Program-made: the position numbers and the translations under genes | Assembly (NCBI GenBank): GCA_934540955.1 | Contig: CAKTCY010000014.1 | Coordinates: forward strand, 1-37,299 | Origin: an uncultured Faecalibacterium sp. | GTDB lineage: Bacteria > Bacillota > Clostridia > Oscillospirales > Ruminococcaceae | Length of the DNA: 37,299 nt | Reading direction: 5' to 3' | Part shown: one piece after another, positions 23,213 to 30,718 of the stretch | Layout of the letters: every line of letters begins with the position of its first letter | Numbering within the stretch: the stretch's first letter is position 1 | The notes under the pieces: model-generated | The model's database searches: none | The model's input: the letters and a program-made list of their open reading frames with translations, nothing else | What the model was told of the DNA's origin: nothing

Positions 23213-23497
23213 ATGGAATTTTTTACAGCGGCGTTTCTCTGTGAGCTGGCAGAAAAAAGCGGGAGAACGGAAGCCCTGCTTCTGCTGCGGGAGGGGCTTG
23301 CGCATACCATGGATCAAGTGCCGTTTGCGGTCCTGCAGGAGCCGGAGCCGCTGCGGCCGCAGGCCGCAGCGCTGCGCAAAAGGCTCCGTACCCTGCGCAG
23401 GATGACGGAATACATTGAAAAAGCCCCCGATGTTGTGCGTTTTTATGCGCTTCTTGCCCGTTACCAGCAGGAGGATCTGGCACTGCGGCGGCAATGA
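23213..23497 (+). CDS. Short FLCELAE-type protein (94 aa)
   Basis: 94 aa; GGAGGAG lies before the ATG at 23213. The N-terminus (FFTAAFLCELAEKSGRTEAL) aligns with that of the 341-aa protein at 8887 (AVFLCELAEESGRAEL), but the rest is a short helical tail without the zinc knuckle. It is helical throughout with no membrane segment or catalytic motif. Its place between ATPase copy 2 and kinase copy 2 mirrors the long version between ATPase copy 1 and kinase copy 1, so the FLCELAE region is probably an adaptor for the ATPase or kinase. The length difference suggests that the extra parts of the long form are linked to the radical SAM protein, which this module lacks. Confidence 0.65.
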   Translation: MEFFTAAFLCELAEKSGRTEALLLLREGLAHTMDQVPFAVLQEPEPLRPQAAALRKRLRTLRRMTEYIEKAPDVVRFYALLARYQQEDLALRRQ

Positions 23498-23529
23498 CCC
23501 TTTGCAGAGCCTGAAAAGGAGATGAAACG

Positions 23530-25110
23530 ATGCCAAACAGAACGGCGGTCACCCTGCAGGCCGGTCAGCTGCGGCAGGCAAAGACCTGCCCGGCGGAGCA
23601 GGCAGAGCACCCGGCTGTATCCGGAAGCACCCCCGCCGCACCGGACGCGTGGAGCGGCAGGAGCATTCTGGGGTACAGGGTCTTGCAGGTGCTTGCAGAG
23701 GGCGGGGAAAGCACGGTCTATCAGGCGCAGGACGCACAGGGACGGGACTGCATCCTCAAGCGGTATAACGGCCCCCAGCGAGACCGCAGCGCGGTCTACC
23801 AAAGGCTGCAGGAGCTGCAGCCGCACCGTATGCCCCGGCTTCTGGCTTATGGCATAGTGGAAGGGCAGCAGTGGGAGTGCATGGAACGGGTGCCGGGGCA
23901 GACCATCACGGAGGGAGCTGTCTTTTCGGAGCAGGTGGTCCGCGCGGTGCTTCTGCCGCAGCTGGTGCACCTGCTACGGGAGCTGCACACCGGCGGCCTG
24001 CTGCACAATGACCTGAAGCCTGAAAATCTGGTCTGGGATGCCGCTGCACAGACCATTTCTCTGGTAGATCTTGGCAACATGACCGGGCTGGAGCCGCAGC
24101 TTGCCCGTGGCTTGGGGGTCACCCTGTCCTATGCAGCACCCGAGATCCTGACCTCGCGCGGAAAAGCGTGGTCCACAGCATCGGATGTCTGTGCGCTGGG
24201 GCTGACGCTGTATACGCTGCTTACCGGTCAACGGCTGATCCCGGAGGGGAATCTGTTCCAGACCAAGCTTTGCTGGCAGCGGGAAATGCAGTACGCGCCC
24301 TCGCTTTCCGAGAGGATGCGGCGGCTGCTCCGCAGTATGCTGCAGCCGGAGCCAAAGGAACGGCCGGACGATGCCGGGCTGCTGCACTGGATCGGAGAAG
24401 CCGGACCGGCGTCAGTGCCGCAGCGCCCCGCCGCGCTGACGGTGCGTTTCCGGGACGGCGAGCTTACCACAGCGGAGGAGCTGCGCACGGCAGCCTTGCA
24501 GGACTGGGAGCAGCTTTCGTTTTTGCTGCAGCAGCATCAGCTGGACGCCTTTCTGCGGCAGTTCCGGTCGGACGCTTACGAGCTTTGCCGCCGCTGCATC
24601 CGGCAGATGGACCCGGACGCCGGGCTGTTTGAGCTGGTGCAGACGCTTTGCCCCAGCAGGGAGATCCTGTGGCGCGGCAAATGCTATCCGGAGCCGGCAG
24701 CGCTGCTGGCAGAGCAAAGCGAGCTGACCGCCTTCTGCTGTGCGGGTGCGCTTTCCATATACTGCCGCTGCAACGGCTATACGCCGGAGCAGCTCACATA
24801 CGCCCGGCAGATCGAGGAGCTGATGCGCAAGGCTCCGGCGCTGGCAGTCCGGCAGCTGGAGCTGGCGCTGGGCGTGCAGGCACAGGTCACCTGCGGCGGG
24901 CAGCAGATCAGCACGCTGGATGACCTGATCGCCTGTCTGCAAGCCGGTGCAGCCCATCTGGATGCCTGCGTGCAGGAGCTGGTGCAGGCAGACGGCTTTG
25001 CGGCATGGATGGCAGGGCAGGGGCTGGAAGCCGTTCTGCCCCGGGCCCGGGCGTGGGGCGCTGTTATGGAAGAAAACGAAGCGGCTGCCCGGCGGGGCGA
25101 ACCGGTGTGA
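23530..25110 (+). CDS. Ser/Thr protein kinase with conserved C-terminal domain (copy 2)
   Basis: 526 aa; AAAAGGAG precedes the ATG at 23530. The kinase domain follows a short polar tail. GYRVLQVLAEGGESTVYQ holds the glycine loop, K77 lies in CILKRYNG, and the catalytic loop is HNDLKPEN (D161, K163, N166). The magnesium motif reads DLG (180-182) instead of DFG, a tolerated variant. The activation segment ends in YAAPEI. The C-terminal half (about 290-526) matches that of kinase copy 1, including RQMDPDAGLFELVQ and a closing GQGLEAVLP, so the two are full-length paralogues. It is probably active and cytoplasmic. Two kinases with one FHA reader suggest either two inputs or cross-phosphorylation. 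Confidence 0.88.
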   Translation: MPNRTAVTLQAGQLRQAKTCPAEQAEHPAVSGSTPAAPDAWSGRSILGYRVLQVLAEGGESTVYQAQDAQGRDCILKRYNGPQRDRSAVYQRLQELQPHRMPRLLAYGIVEGQQWECMERVPGQTITEGAVFSEQVVRAVLLPQLVHLLRELHTGGLLHNDLKPENLVWDAAAQTISLVDLGNMTGLEPQLARGLGVTLSYAAPEILTSRGKAWSTASDVCALGLTLYTLLTGQRLIPEGNLFQTKLCWQREMQYAPSLSERMRRLLRSMLQPEPKERPDDAGLLHWIGEAGPASVPQRPAALTVRFRDGELTTAEELRTAALQDWEQLSFLLQQHQLDAFLRQFRSDAYELCRRCIRQMDPDAGLFELVQTLCPSREILWRGKCYPEPAALLAEQSELTAFCCAGALSIYCRCNGYTPEQLTYARQIEELMRKAPALAVRQLELALGVQAQVTCGGQQISTLDDLIACLQAGAAHLDACVQELVQADGFAAWMAGQGLEAVLPRARAWGAVMEENEAAARRGEPV

Positions 25111-25134
25111 TGGGGTAAAGGATGTGAGAAGCTT

Positions 25135-27324
25135 GTGAAGCAGCCCAAAACGATCTCACAGCTGCAAAGCGAGATCATCAGTGCAGAAAACAATGTGCGC
25201 CAGACCGGGGAACAGCTGGTAGCAGCACAAAGGGATGCCCAGCGGCTTGCGGAGCAGCTCGCTGGCGCAGAACAACAGATCGCCTCGCTGGAAGCGCAGA
25301 ACGATGCGCTTTACAACCGGCTGGATTCGCTGTATGCGCAGCTGGATTCGCTGAGCGATGAGGAGGACGAGGACGGCAGCAGGGCCGCTGCGATCGAAAG
25401 TGAGATCTCCAGCTGTCAGGCAGAGATCTCGTCCAATCAGGAAGAGATCTCTGACATTAAAGAAGAAGCTGCGGCTATGCAGCAGCAGCTGGAGGCGCTT
25501 AACCAAAAGCTCGCGGGGTATGCACAGATCCTGAAGGGATACCGGACGTCCTTGCAGCAGACCGACCAGATCCTTGTGGGACATATCGAGGAACGCAGCA
25601 CGGTCGGCGTCAAGCTGGATCGGCTCAGCCGGATGAATTATTCGGCATCCTCCGCCGGACAGCCTGCTGGGCGGCTGGCACAGGAGGTGCCGACCTGTGA
25701 GCGGGAGCGCCAGAGGGTCGCCCACCTGCAGGACGAGATCACCCGGTATCTGAAGGATGGCGTAAAGGTCCCGATGCCTGCGGCGCAAAAGGCCGCCGGA
25801 TCCGGCGGCGGCAGCTCCGGCCACGGCGGCGCAGGCCGCACGCCGACGGGAAAAGGCGGGCAGGCACCGCAGACAGCGCCGCAGACGGCCAGAACGCCTG
25901 CTGCAGGCCCGTCCCGCATTGAAACGGCCAGAACGACCGGTGCAAGCCTTGCACCGCCGCCGGTGGTTTCAATGAAGGCGCCCGGCGGCGGAGCAACGGC
26001 AGATGTATCGGATATTCAGCAGCTGGCGCAGAAAAACCGCGGCAAATGGGCCGATGAAGCGGGATTCCTGTGCAATGGTGCAGCAAGCGCCGGAAAGAGA
26101 ACGATCCGGGGCGCTGCCACATTGGAGGGCGTCCATACAATAAACGATGAGGCCACCATGGAGGCTTACCGCGACAGACAGAATGAGGCCGGCAAGAAAT
26201 GGTTCGACAGCGTCAAGGCCTCCGGTATCGGCTGGAGGGTGCGCTTGAGGCCGAGCGGGACCCGGTATTACATGACAAGCGACAGCTCCAGCGTGCAGGA
26301 CCCGACGAAGAGGGCCTCAGGCAATTTTCTTTCAAGGGAGCATCCGGGCAATACCGCACGAGAACGTGTGGAAACCCTGCAGCTTGGCACTACGAACGAT
26401 GGCGGAAGAGTGGAGATGGTGGAGTCCACAAGGGCAACGGTCGTATATGAAAGCAGAGTGGCGCCGCAGAAGGAATGGGCAGAGCAGTGCGGATACAAGG
26501 CGCGCATCGGCGGAAAGCAGACCTTTACGCCGACATACGATATCAAGGGCGCACTTCATGCCGGAATCTACCGTGTGGTCGCGCCGGGAGAAGCTGCAGC
26601 GGTAAGCAATGTCAGGCGGGCATCGGTTCTGGGCGATACCCAGAGGGTGGCGCTTGTAATGCAGCGCACTGACCAAAAGAGCCGCCCGCAGACAACAGTG
26701 GAGGCGAACGGCTACACCTTTACAACGGATGAGGTGACCGGCACAACGATAGTACAAGGAGAGCTGCAGAATAAGAAGGCATCCCGCGATGGAATGCCGA
26801 GGAATGTCGGCGGGAGCCTGAAGGAGGCCGGGGATCACAGAGGCCATACCGTAGCCGCAAGATTCAACGGCCCGACCATAGAGGCGAATATCTCCAGCCA
26901 GCAGGGAAATTTGAATCTGGGCAGCTACAAACGGATGGAGAACGCCGAGGCGTCTCTTCAGAAGGACGGCGCGAGGATCCAGACGGAGCGCATCGCCTAT
27001 AGCAGTAGAAAGGCAGCCGATGGCTCTGTCCGTCCGGAGGCATACATGGTAAACGATACGATCACCTATAAAAACGGTGAAACACGGACCGTTAACCTGT
27101 CGTTTGCAAATCTTTCGAACAAAGAGCAGGATGAAATGCAGAGGATAGTGGATGGAATGGACCTTCCGGGAACGCAGAACGATGGGCTGCGGGGACAGCT
27201 GACGCAGCAGGAATACAACGACCTGATGCGGGAAACAGAAGAATATCTGCCGAGTATCAAAGAGGAGTTTACGCAGTCCGGGATCCTGAGACCGAAGGCA
27301 AAGCGATCAAAACGGTCTCAATGA
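25135..27324 (+). CDS. Coiled-coil protein with C-terminal DNA/RNA non-specific endonuclease domain (toxin-like)
   Basis: 729 aa from GTG at 25135. AAAGGA lies about 12 bases upstream and the candidate ATG nearby runs straight into a stop. Residues 1-205 are coiled coil rich in Gln, Ala and Glu. Residues 205-285 are a Gly/Pro/Thr-rich linker. Residues about 290-510 form an unknown domain. The C-terminus matches the non-specific endonuclease family found in polymorphic toxins: DHRGHTVAARFNG (D567-G579, catalytic His571), GNLNLGSYKRMEN (N594 and E602 likely metal or active-site residues), then a RPEAYMVNDTITYKNGE strand pair. Helical N-terminus, flexible linker and C-terminal nuclease is the usual layout of an exported toxin. 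Arg codons change from CGN to AGA/AGG after about 26080. No clear immunity gene follows. Confidence 0.8.
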   Translation: MKQPKTISQLQSEIISAENNVRQTGEQLVAAQRDAQRLAEQLAGAEQQIASLEAQNDALYNRLDSLYAQLDSLSDEEDEDGSRAAAIESEISSCQAEISSNQEEISDIKEEAAAMQQQLEALNQKLAGYAQILKGYRTSLQQTDQILVGHIEERSTVGVKLDRLSRMNYSASSAGQPAGRLAQEVPTCERERQRVAHLQDEITRYLKDGVKVPMPAAQKAAGSGGGSSGHGGAGRTPTGKGGQAPQTAPQTARTPAAGPSRIETARTTGASLAPPPVVSMKAPGGGATADVSDIQQLAQKNRGKWADEAGFLCNGAASAGKRTIRGAATLEGVHTINDEATMEAYRDRQNEAGKKWFDSVKASGIGWRVRLRPSGTRYYMTSDSSSVQDPTKRASGNFLSREHPGNTARERVETLQLGTTNDGGRVEMVESTRATVVYESRVAPQKEWAEQCGYKARIGGKQTFTPTYDIKGALHAGIYRVVAPGEAAAVSNVRRASVLGDTQRVALVMQRTDQKSRPQTTVEANGYTFTTDEVTGTTIVQGELQNKKASRDGMPRNVGGSLKEAGDHRGHTVAARFNGPTIEANISSQQGNLNLGSYKRMENAEASLQKDGARIQTERIAYSSRKAADGSVRPEAYMVNDTITYKNGETRTVNLSFANLSNKEQDEMQRIVDGMDLPGTQNDGLRGQLTQQEYNDLMRETEEYLPSIKEEFTQSGILRPKAKRSKRSQ

Positions 27325-27373
27325 AAAACAGACCGGTGGGTAAGGACACAGTCAGAAAGATCAAGGAGGAGCT

Positions 27374-28291
27374 ATGAACGATTATAGCACAACGATTCAG
27401 GACGAGCTACAGCAGTATCAGCAGTATGCGGCGCAGATGTCCGCGATCTGCGTAGACATCGTGGCGGCCCGCAAGGCAAATGCGGAAAAGGCTCTCAAGC
27501 ACAAGCAGATGCTTGCCCGGCTGCGGATGCTGATCATCGTGGCGGTGCTTGCAGCAGTGCTGGGCGGCGGGTTTATTTACCTGAACGGCCGGTTTGCAAA
27601 GCTGACGGCACAGGCACAGGCGGCGGTGGACCGCGGCGACTACGCGGCTGCTTATCATGTGTACGACAACGAAAGCCTTGCAGGCATCATGTGGGGACAG
27701 CATGGCGCGCTTTACCATCAGGTAAAAGAGACCTATGAGGTCCGGAATTGTATTGAAGAAGCGCAGAATAGCGCAGCGGCCGGAGCGTGGAGGGACGCAT
27801 TGCAGACCGTGCGGGACGGCTTGTCTGATTATTCCGATAATCAGGAGCTGCTGGATGTCGGCGATGAGATCGCCGCAGAGGCCATCAGTCAGCTGGATGA
27901 AAACGCTTTGGGCGGTACAGACGGCGTAGTGGCGTTCCTGAACGAGCTGGCAAGTGTTTATCCGTACGGCGACGGCATCCTGTCGAAGGAGGCCGAGCGC
28001 TGGCAAGCTGCAGCCAGTGAGCAGCAGGCGTTTGAGAGCAGCGCATTCGATCAGCTGGATTATCGTCCGGATGTGGTCCTGGCGCGGAGCGATTGGCAGA
28101 CTGCCACGGTCGCTACCCAGAAAACAGGCCTGTTTATGCGTACCGGCCCCGGGCAGGATTACGGTAAGCTGCAGACGATCCCCAAGGGAAAGATGGTCTA
28201 CATCGTGGCATACGGCAATAACGTAGAGCCTTGGGTCTGCGTGATGTATGATGGCGTCTGTGGCTGGGTAAGCGGGGATTACCTGCGGTAA
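27374..28291 (+). CDS. Single-pass membrane protein with C-terminal SH3-like domain
   Basis: 305 aa; AAGGAGGAGC precedes the ATG at 27374. Residues 1-50 are cytoplasmic and helical, residues 52-70 (LIIVAVLAAVLGGGFIYL) span the membrane, and the rest faces outward. A helical region of about 150 residues follows, and the last 65 residues form a bacterial SH3 domain: TGLFMRTGPGQDYGKLQTIP, then VCVMYDGVCGWVSGDYL. Such domains bind cell-wall peptides. With the L,D-transpeptidase gene 29 bp downstream it forms a wall-facing pair. It might connect the cytoplasmic machine to peptidoglycan. A lack of obvious inhibitor features argues against, but does not exclude, a role as immunity protein for the nuclease. 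Confidence 0.82.
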   Translation: MNDYSTTIQDELQQYQQYAAQMSAICVDIVAARKANAEKALKHKQMLARLRMLIIVAVLAAVLGGGFIYLNGRFAKLTAQAQAAVDRGDYAAAYHVYDNESLAGIMWGQHGALYHQVKETYEVRNCIEEAQNSAAAGAWRDALQTVRDGLSDYSDNQELLDVGDEIAAEAISQLDENALGGTDGVVAFLNELASVYPYGDGILSKEAERWQAAASEQQAFESSAFDQLDYRPDVVLARSDWQTATVATQKTGLFMRTGPGQDYGKLQTIPKGKMVYIVAYGNNVEPWVCVMYDGVCGWVSGDYLR

Positions 28292-28320
28292 AAAAGCGAA
28301 AGCTGGAATGGGGAACGACC

Positions 28321-29352
28321 ATGAGAGAAAAACAAGTGTATCAAAAGCGTGTCCGCAGAACGAACCGCCATGCGCGGCGGCGCAGAAGAAATCTGCTGCC
28401 GTGGGTGCTGCTCATCGTGCTGCTGCTGTTGGCGGCTGCGGCCTTCTGGCTGCACGGCAGAAAGAACAGGGCAGAGGCCGCTCCGGCCAGCTCGGAGGCT
28501 GCAAGCAGCGCCCCGGAGCTCAGCGAGAGCGAGCTGTATTACCAACAGGTACAGCAGACGGCGGCGCTGAACGCCACCAACACGGCACCCGCCGTAAAGG
28601 ACCCTGCCCAGTGGCAGGCCAATGCACAGGCGCTGATGACGCGGCTGCAGGCAGACGAAGGCCTGACCAAGGCGGGCTTTACGCTCCAGCAGAAGGAGGG
28701 CTTCCCTTATCTGCTGGCGGTGAACCGTGCGGCTTCTACCGTTACGGTCTACGCGGCCAACGAGGCCGGGCAGTACCTTGTGCCCTACATGGCCATGGTG
28801 TGCAGCGGCGGCACCGATACGCCGCTGGGCTATTTCTCTACGCCGGTCAACTACCACTGGCGGCTGCTTTCCGGCCCGTGCTATGGCCAGTATGCCACCC
28901 GCATCTGGAGCTCCTACCTGTTCCACAGCGTGCCCTACTACACGCAGCACAAGGACGATCTGGAGTACGACGAGTACAACAAGCTGGGCACACTTGCTTC
29001 GCTGGGCTGCATCCGGCTGGAGGCAGTGGATGTGAAGTGGATCTATGACAACTGCCCCATCGGCACTCCGGTGGTCATCTACGACGATGCAGCAGACCCC
29101 GGCCCCATGGGCAAGCCCGGCACGATCTACATCGACCCGGAGGACGAGACCCTGCGCGGATGGGACCCCACCGACCCGGACCCGGTGAATCCGTGGGATG
29201 ATAAGTACCTGACCGGTACCACCATCCGCAGTGAGGCAGCGTGGGAGGAGTACCATGCGGCACAGGCAGACGGCCGCTGGGTCAGCAGCCTGAACCCGGC
29301 CGACCTGCGCGGTAAAAGCCACGATTCCAAAATAGAAGGCACCCGCGGATAA
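28321..29352 (+). CDS. Membrane-anchored L,D-transpeptidase (YkuD family)
   Basis: 343 aa; the ATG at 28321 follows GGAATGGGGAAC. A very basic N-terminus (residues 1-24) precedes one membrane segment (about 25-45), so the catalytic part is outside. After a Ser/Ala-rich stalk, the YkuD domain runs from about residue 120. GGTDTPLGYFSTP is the typical early motif, FHSVPYY supplies H202, and ASLGCIRLEAVD supplies catalytic C230; Leu replaces the more common His in the S-x-GC-I/V-R motif. These enzymes form or change 3-3 peptidoglycan cross-links, or attach proteins to the wall. As the last gene before the operon terminator it may remodel the wall around the machine. The C-terminal extension contains a PTDPDPVNPWDD region. 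Confidence 0.88.
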   Translation: MREKQVYQKRVRRTNRHARRRRRNLLPWVLLIVLLLLAAAAFWLHGRKNRAEAAPASSEAASSAPELSESELYYQQVQQTAALNATNTAPAVKDPAQWQANAQALMTRLQADEGLTKAGFTLQQKEGFPYLLAVNRAASTVTVYAANEAGQYLVPYMAMVCSGGTDTPLGYFSTPVNYHWRLLSGPCYGQYATRIWSSYLFHSVPYYTQHKDDLEYDEYNKLGTLASLGCIRLEAVDVKWIYDNCPIGTPVVIYDDAADPGPMGKPGTIYIDPEDETLRGWDPTDPDPVNPWDDKYLTGTTIRSEAAWEEYHAAQADGRWVSSLNPADLRGKSHDSKIEGTRG

Positions 29353-29393
29353 AAGCAGTCTGCGGGATGACAGGGAATAAGGACACCCCGATA

Positions 29394-29430
29394 GAAGAGC
29401 GCCGGAGCGCAGGTCCGGCGCTCTTCTTCT
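29394..29430 (+). terminator. Strong terminator closing the 25-kb operon
   Basis: GAAGAGCGCCGG (29394-29405) pairs perfectly with CCGGCGCTCTTC (29415-29426) around a 9-nt loop, followed by TTCT. A 12-bp stem this strong right after the L,D-transpeptidase gene marks the operon end. The interval 29431-29578 holds no gene; it contains a TTGTGTACAA palindrome near 29524. Confidence 0.8.
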
Positions 29431-29578
29431 GCGCAGAAAGCATAGCGCACTTCCTTTTTGCAGGCAGCCACGCATAGAGACAGCTGCTGTGCACAATATA
29501 CAATTTCGACAAGGCGAATTTTCTGTTGTGTACAAAAAACAAAGACTTTACGCTCCTGAAATCCTGTGGTTTTGCCAC

Positions 29579-29607
29579 TTGCACAGACGAAAACTGGCGA
29601 GTATAAT
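29579..29607 (+). promoter_or_regulatory. Promoter of the first amino-acid ABC transporter operon
   Basis: TTGCAC (29579-29584) and the consensus TATAAT (29602-29607) are separated by exactly 17 bp. Transcription should start near 29614, giving a leader of about 180 nt before the binding-protein gene at 29794. Confidence 0.85.
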
Positions 29608-29635
29608 AACAGTATCGTTCGCAGCTGAACATTCT

Positions 29636-29688
29636 CCGGCAATGGCGCCTTTCCAGAAATGGTTTGGCTGCCTGCGCCGGTTTTTTTT
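29636..29688 (+). terminator. Leader terminator 1 (attenuator candidate)
   Basis: CCGGC (29636-29640) pairs with GCCGG (29676-29680). Inside, GGC/GCC and GCC/GGC pairs alternate with small internal loops up to CCA-GAAA-TGG at the tip, and eight T follow. It would end the transcript about 75 nt after the start, so the gene needs readthrough or antitermination. Confidence 0.75.
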
Positions 29689-29703
29689 ATTTCTCAGCAG
29701 AGC

Positions 29704-29744
29704 AGAGGACAAAGACGTTCGTGGTCTTTGTCCTCTTTTGTTTT
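29704..29744 (+). terminator. Leader terminator 2
   Basis: AGAGGACAAAGAC (29704-29716) pairs perfectly with GTCTTTGTCCTCT (29724-29736) around a 7-nt loop, followed by TTTTGTTTT. It is a second 13-bp terminator only 16 bp after the first and about 50 bp before the gene. Confidence 0.8.
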
Positions 29745-29793
29745 CTGCAAAAAACATGGACTATCGTTCAATTTATGAAAAGAGGTTTTGAAA

Positions 29794-30669
29794 ATGAGAG
29801 CAAAAAGATTCGGCTCGTTCCTTCTGGCCGCAGCGCTCAGCCTTTCGCTGGCGGGCTGCGGGGCATCCGGCTCCTCCAGCGCATCCGTTGCTTCCGCCTC
29901 CGGCACCCAGAGCAGCACGGCGGGCTCGGCGGCCTCCGGCAGCGTGACCACCTACACCGTCGCACTGAGCGGCCAGACCACCCCCTTCAACTACTATAAC
30001 GAGAGCGGCGAGCTGGACGGCTACGAGATCGCCATGCTGAAGGAGATCGACGAGCGCCTGCCTGACCTGCAGTTCGAATACACCACCACCGAGTTCACCA
30101 GCCTGTTTGCCGGACTGGACAGCGGTCAGTTCGACCTGATCCTGAACAATATCACCGATAAGCCCGAGCGCCGCGAGAAGTACCTGTTCTCCGACAACGC
30201 TTACTACTATAACCACACGGTCATTGCCACCAATGCCGACACCACCGATATCACCTCGCTGGACGACCTTGCCGGGCGCAAGATCCCGGTCAGTGCCGGT
30301 TCGGCAACCGATATGTTTCTGCAGGACTATAACGAGCAGAACCCCGATAAGGTGATCCAGATCGACTATGTGGAAAGCGACACCTCCCAGAACATCATGG
30401 CCATGTACGAGGGGCGCTACGAAGCTGTCATCTACTCCGAAAGCTATATCGACGCCGTGGAAAAGAACTACGGCTATAAGTTCAACCGCTATCCCATCCC
30501 CAACGAGGAGGAGATCCAGAACCCCGCCGTGTATATCCTGTACAACAAGAGCTCTGCCGCCCTGCAGCAGGAGATCGACGGTGTGCTGACCGAGATGAAG
30601 GCGGATGGCACCCTGTCCAAGCTGTGCACGGAGTACATGGGCAAGGATTCCACACAGGCAAATGCCTGA
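29794..30669 (+). CDS. Amino-acid ABC transporter substrate-binding lipoprotein
   Basis: 291 aa from the ATG at 29794, with AGAGG eight bases upstream; an in-frame TTG at 29788 is less likely. The signal peptide ends in the lipobox LAGC and is followed by a Ser/Ala-rich tether, so the mature protein is lipid-anchored outside the membrane. The body is a family 3 binding protein: a first lobe with TTPFNYYNESGELDGYEIAM, then FDLILNNITDKPERREKYLF, and the hinge and second lobe with LAGRKIPVSAGSATD. It delivers a polar amino acid to the permease encoded next. The downstream C-S lyase gene makes cystine or a related sulfur compound the most likely ligand, which is an inference. Confidence 0.88.
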   Translation: MRAKRFGSFLLAAALSLSLAGCGASGSSSASVASASGTQSSTAGSAASGSVTTYTVALSGQTTPFNYYNESGELDGYEIAMLKEIDERLPDLQFEYTTTEFTSLFAGLDSGQFDLILNNITDKPERREKYLFSDNAYYYNHTVIATNADTTDITSLDDLAGRKIPVSAGSATDMFLQDYNEQNPDKVIQIDYVESDTSQNIMAMYEGRYEAVIYSESYIDAVEKNYGYKFNRYPIPNEEEIQNPAVYILYNKSSAALQQEIDGVLTEMKADGTLSKLCTEYMGKDSTQANA

Positions 30670-30718
30670 CAGTGCATTGCGGCGCTGTATCGTGTAAGAA
30701 AAAAGGGAGGGTCCGTTC

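Noticed and set aside
19400..23536. Very long open frame on the minus strand opposite ATPase copy 2, and similar ones opposite 4512-8231, 10153-12714 and 16305-18527
   Set aside because: They lie antisense to genes with clear motifs and good ribosome sites. Their translations are rich in His, Gln, Arg and Leu, as expected for the antisense of biased GC-rich codons, and hold no domain.
4470..29352. Canonical type VII (Ess/Yuk) or type VI secretion locus
   Set aside because: No WXG100, EsaA, EssA or EssB-like protein is recognisable, and there are no sheath, tube, baseplate or spike proteins. Only the motor architecture and the kinase/FHA/Clp set are shared.
29636..29688. Fluoride riboswitch or other known metabolite riboswitch in the leader
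   Set aside because: A GGCAATGG-like stretch resembles part of the fluoride riboswitch, but the conserved CTGATGGC segment and pseudoknot partners are missing. A simple terminator hairpin explains all pairs.
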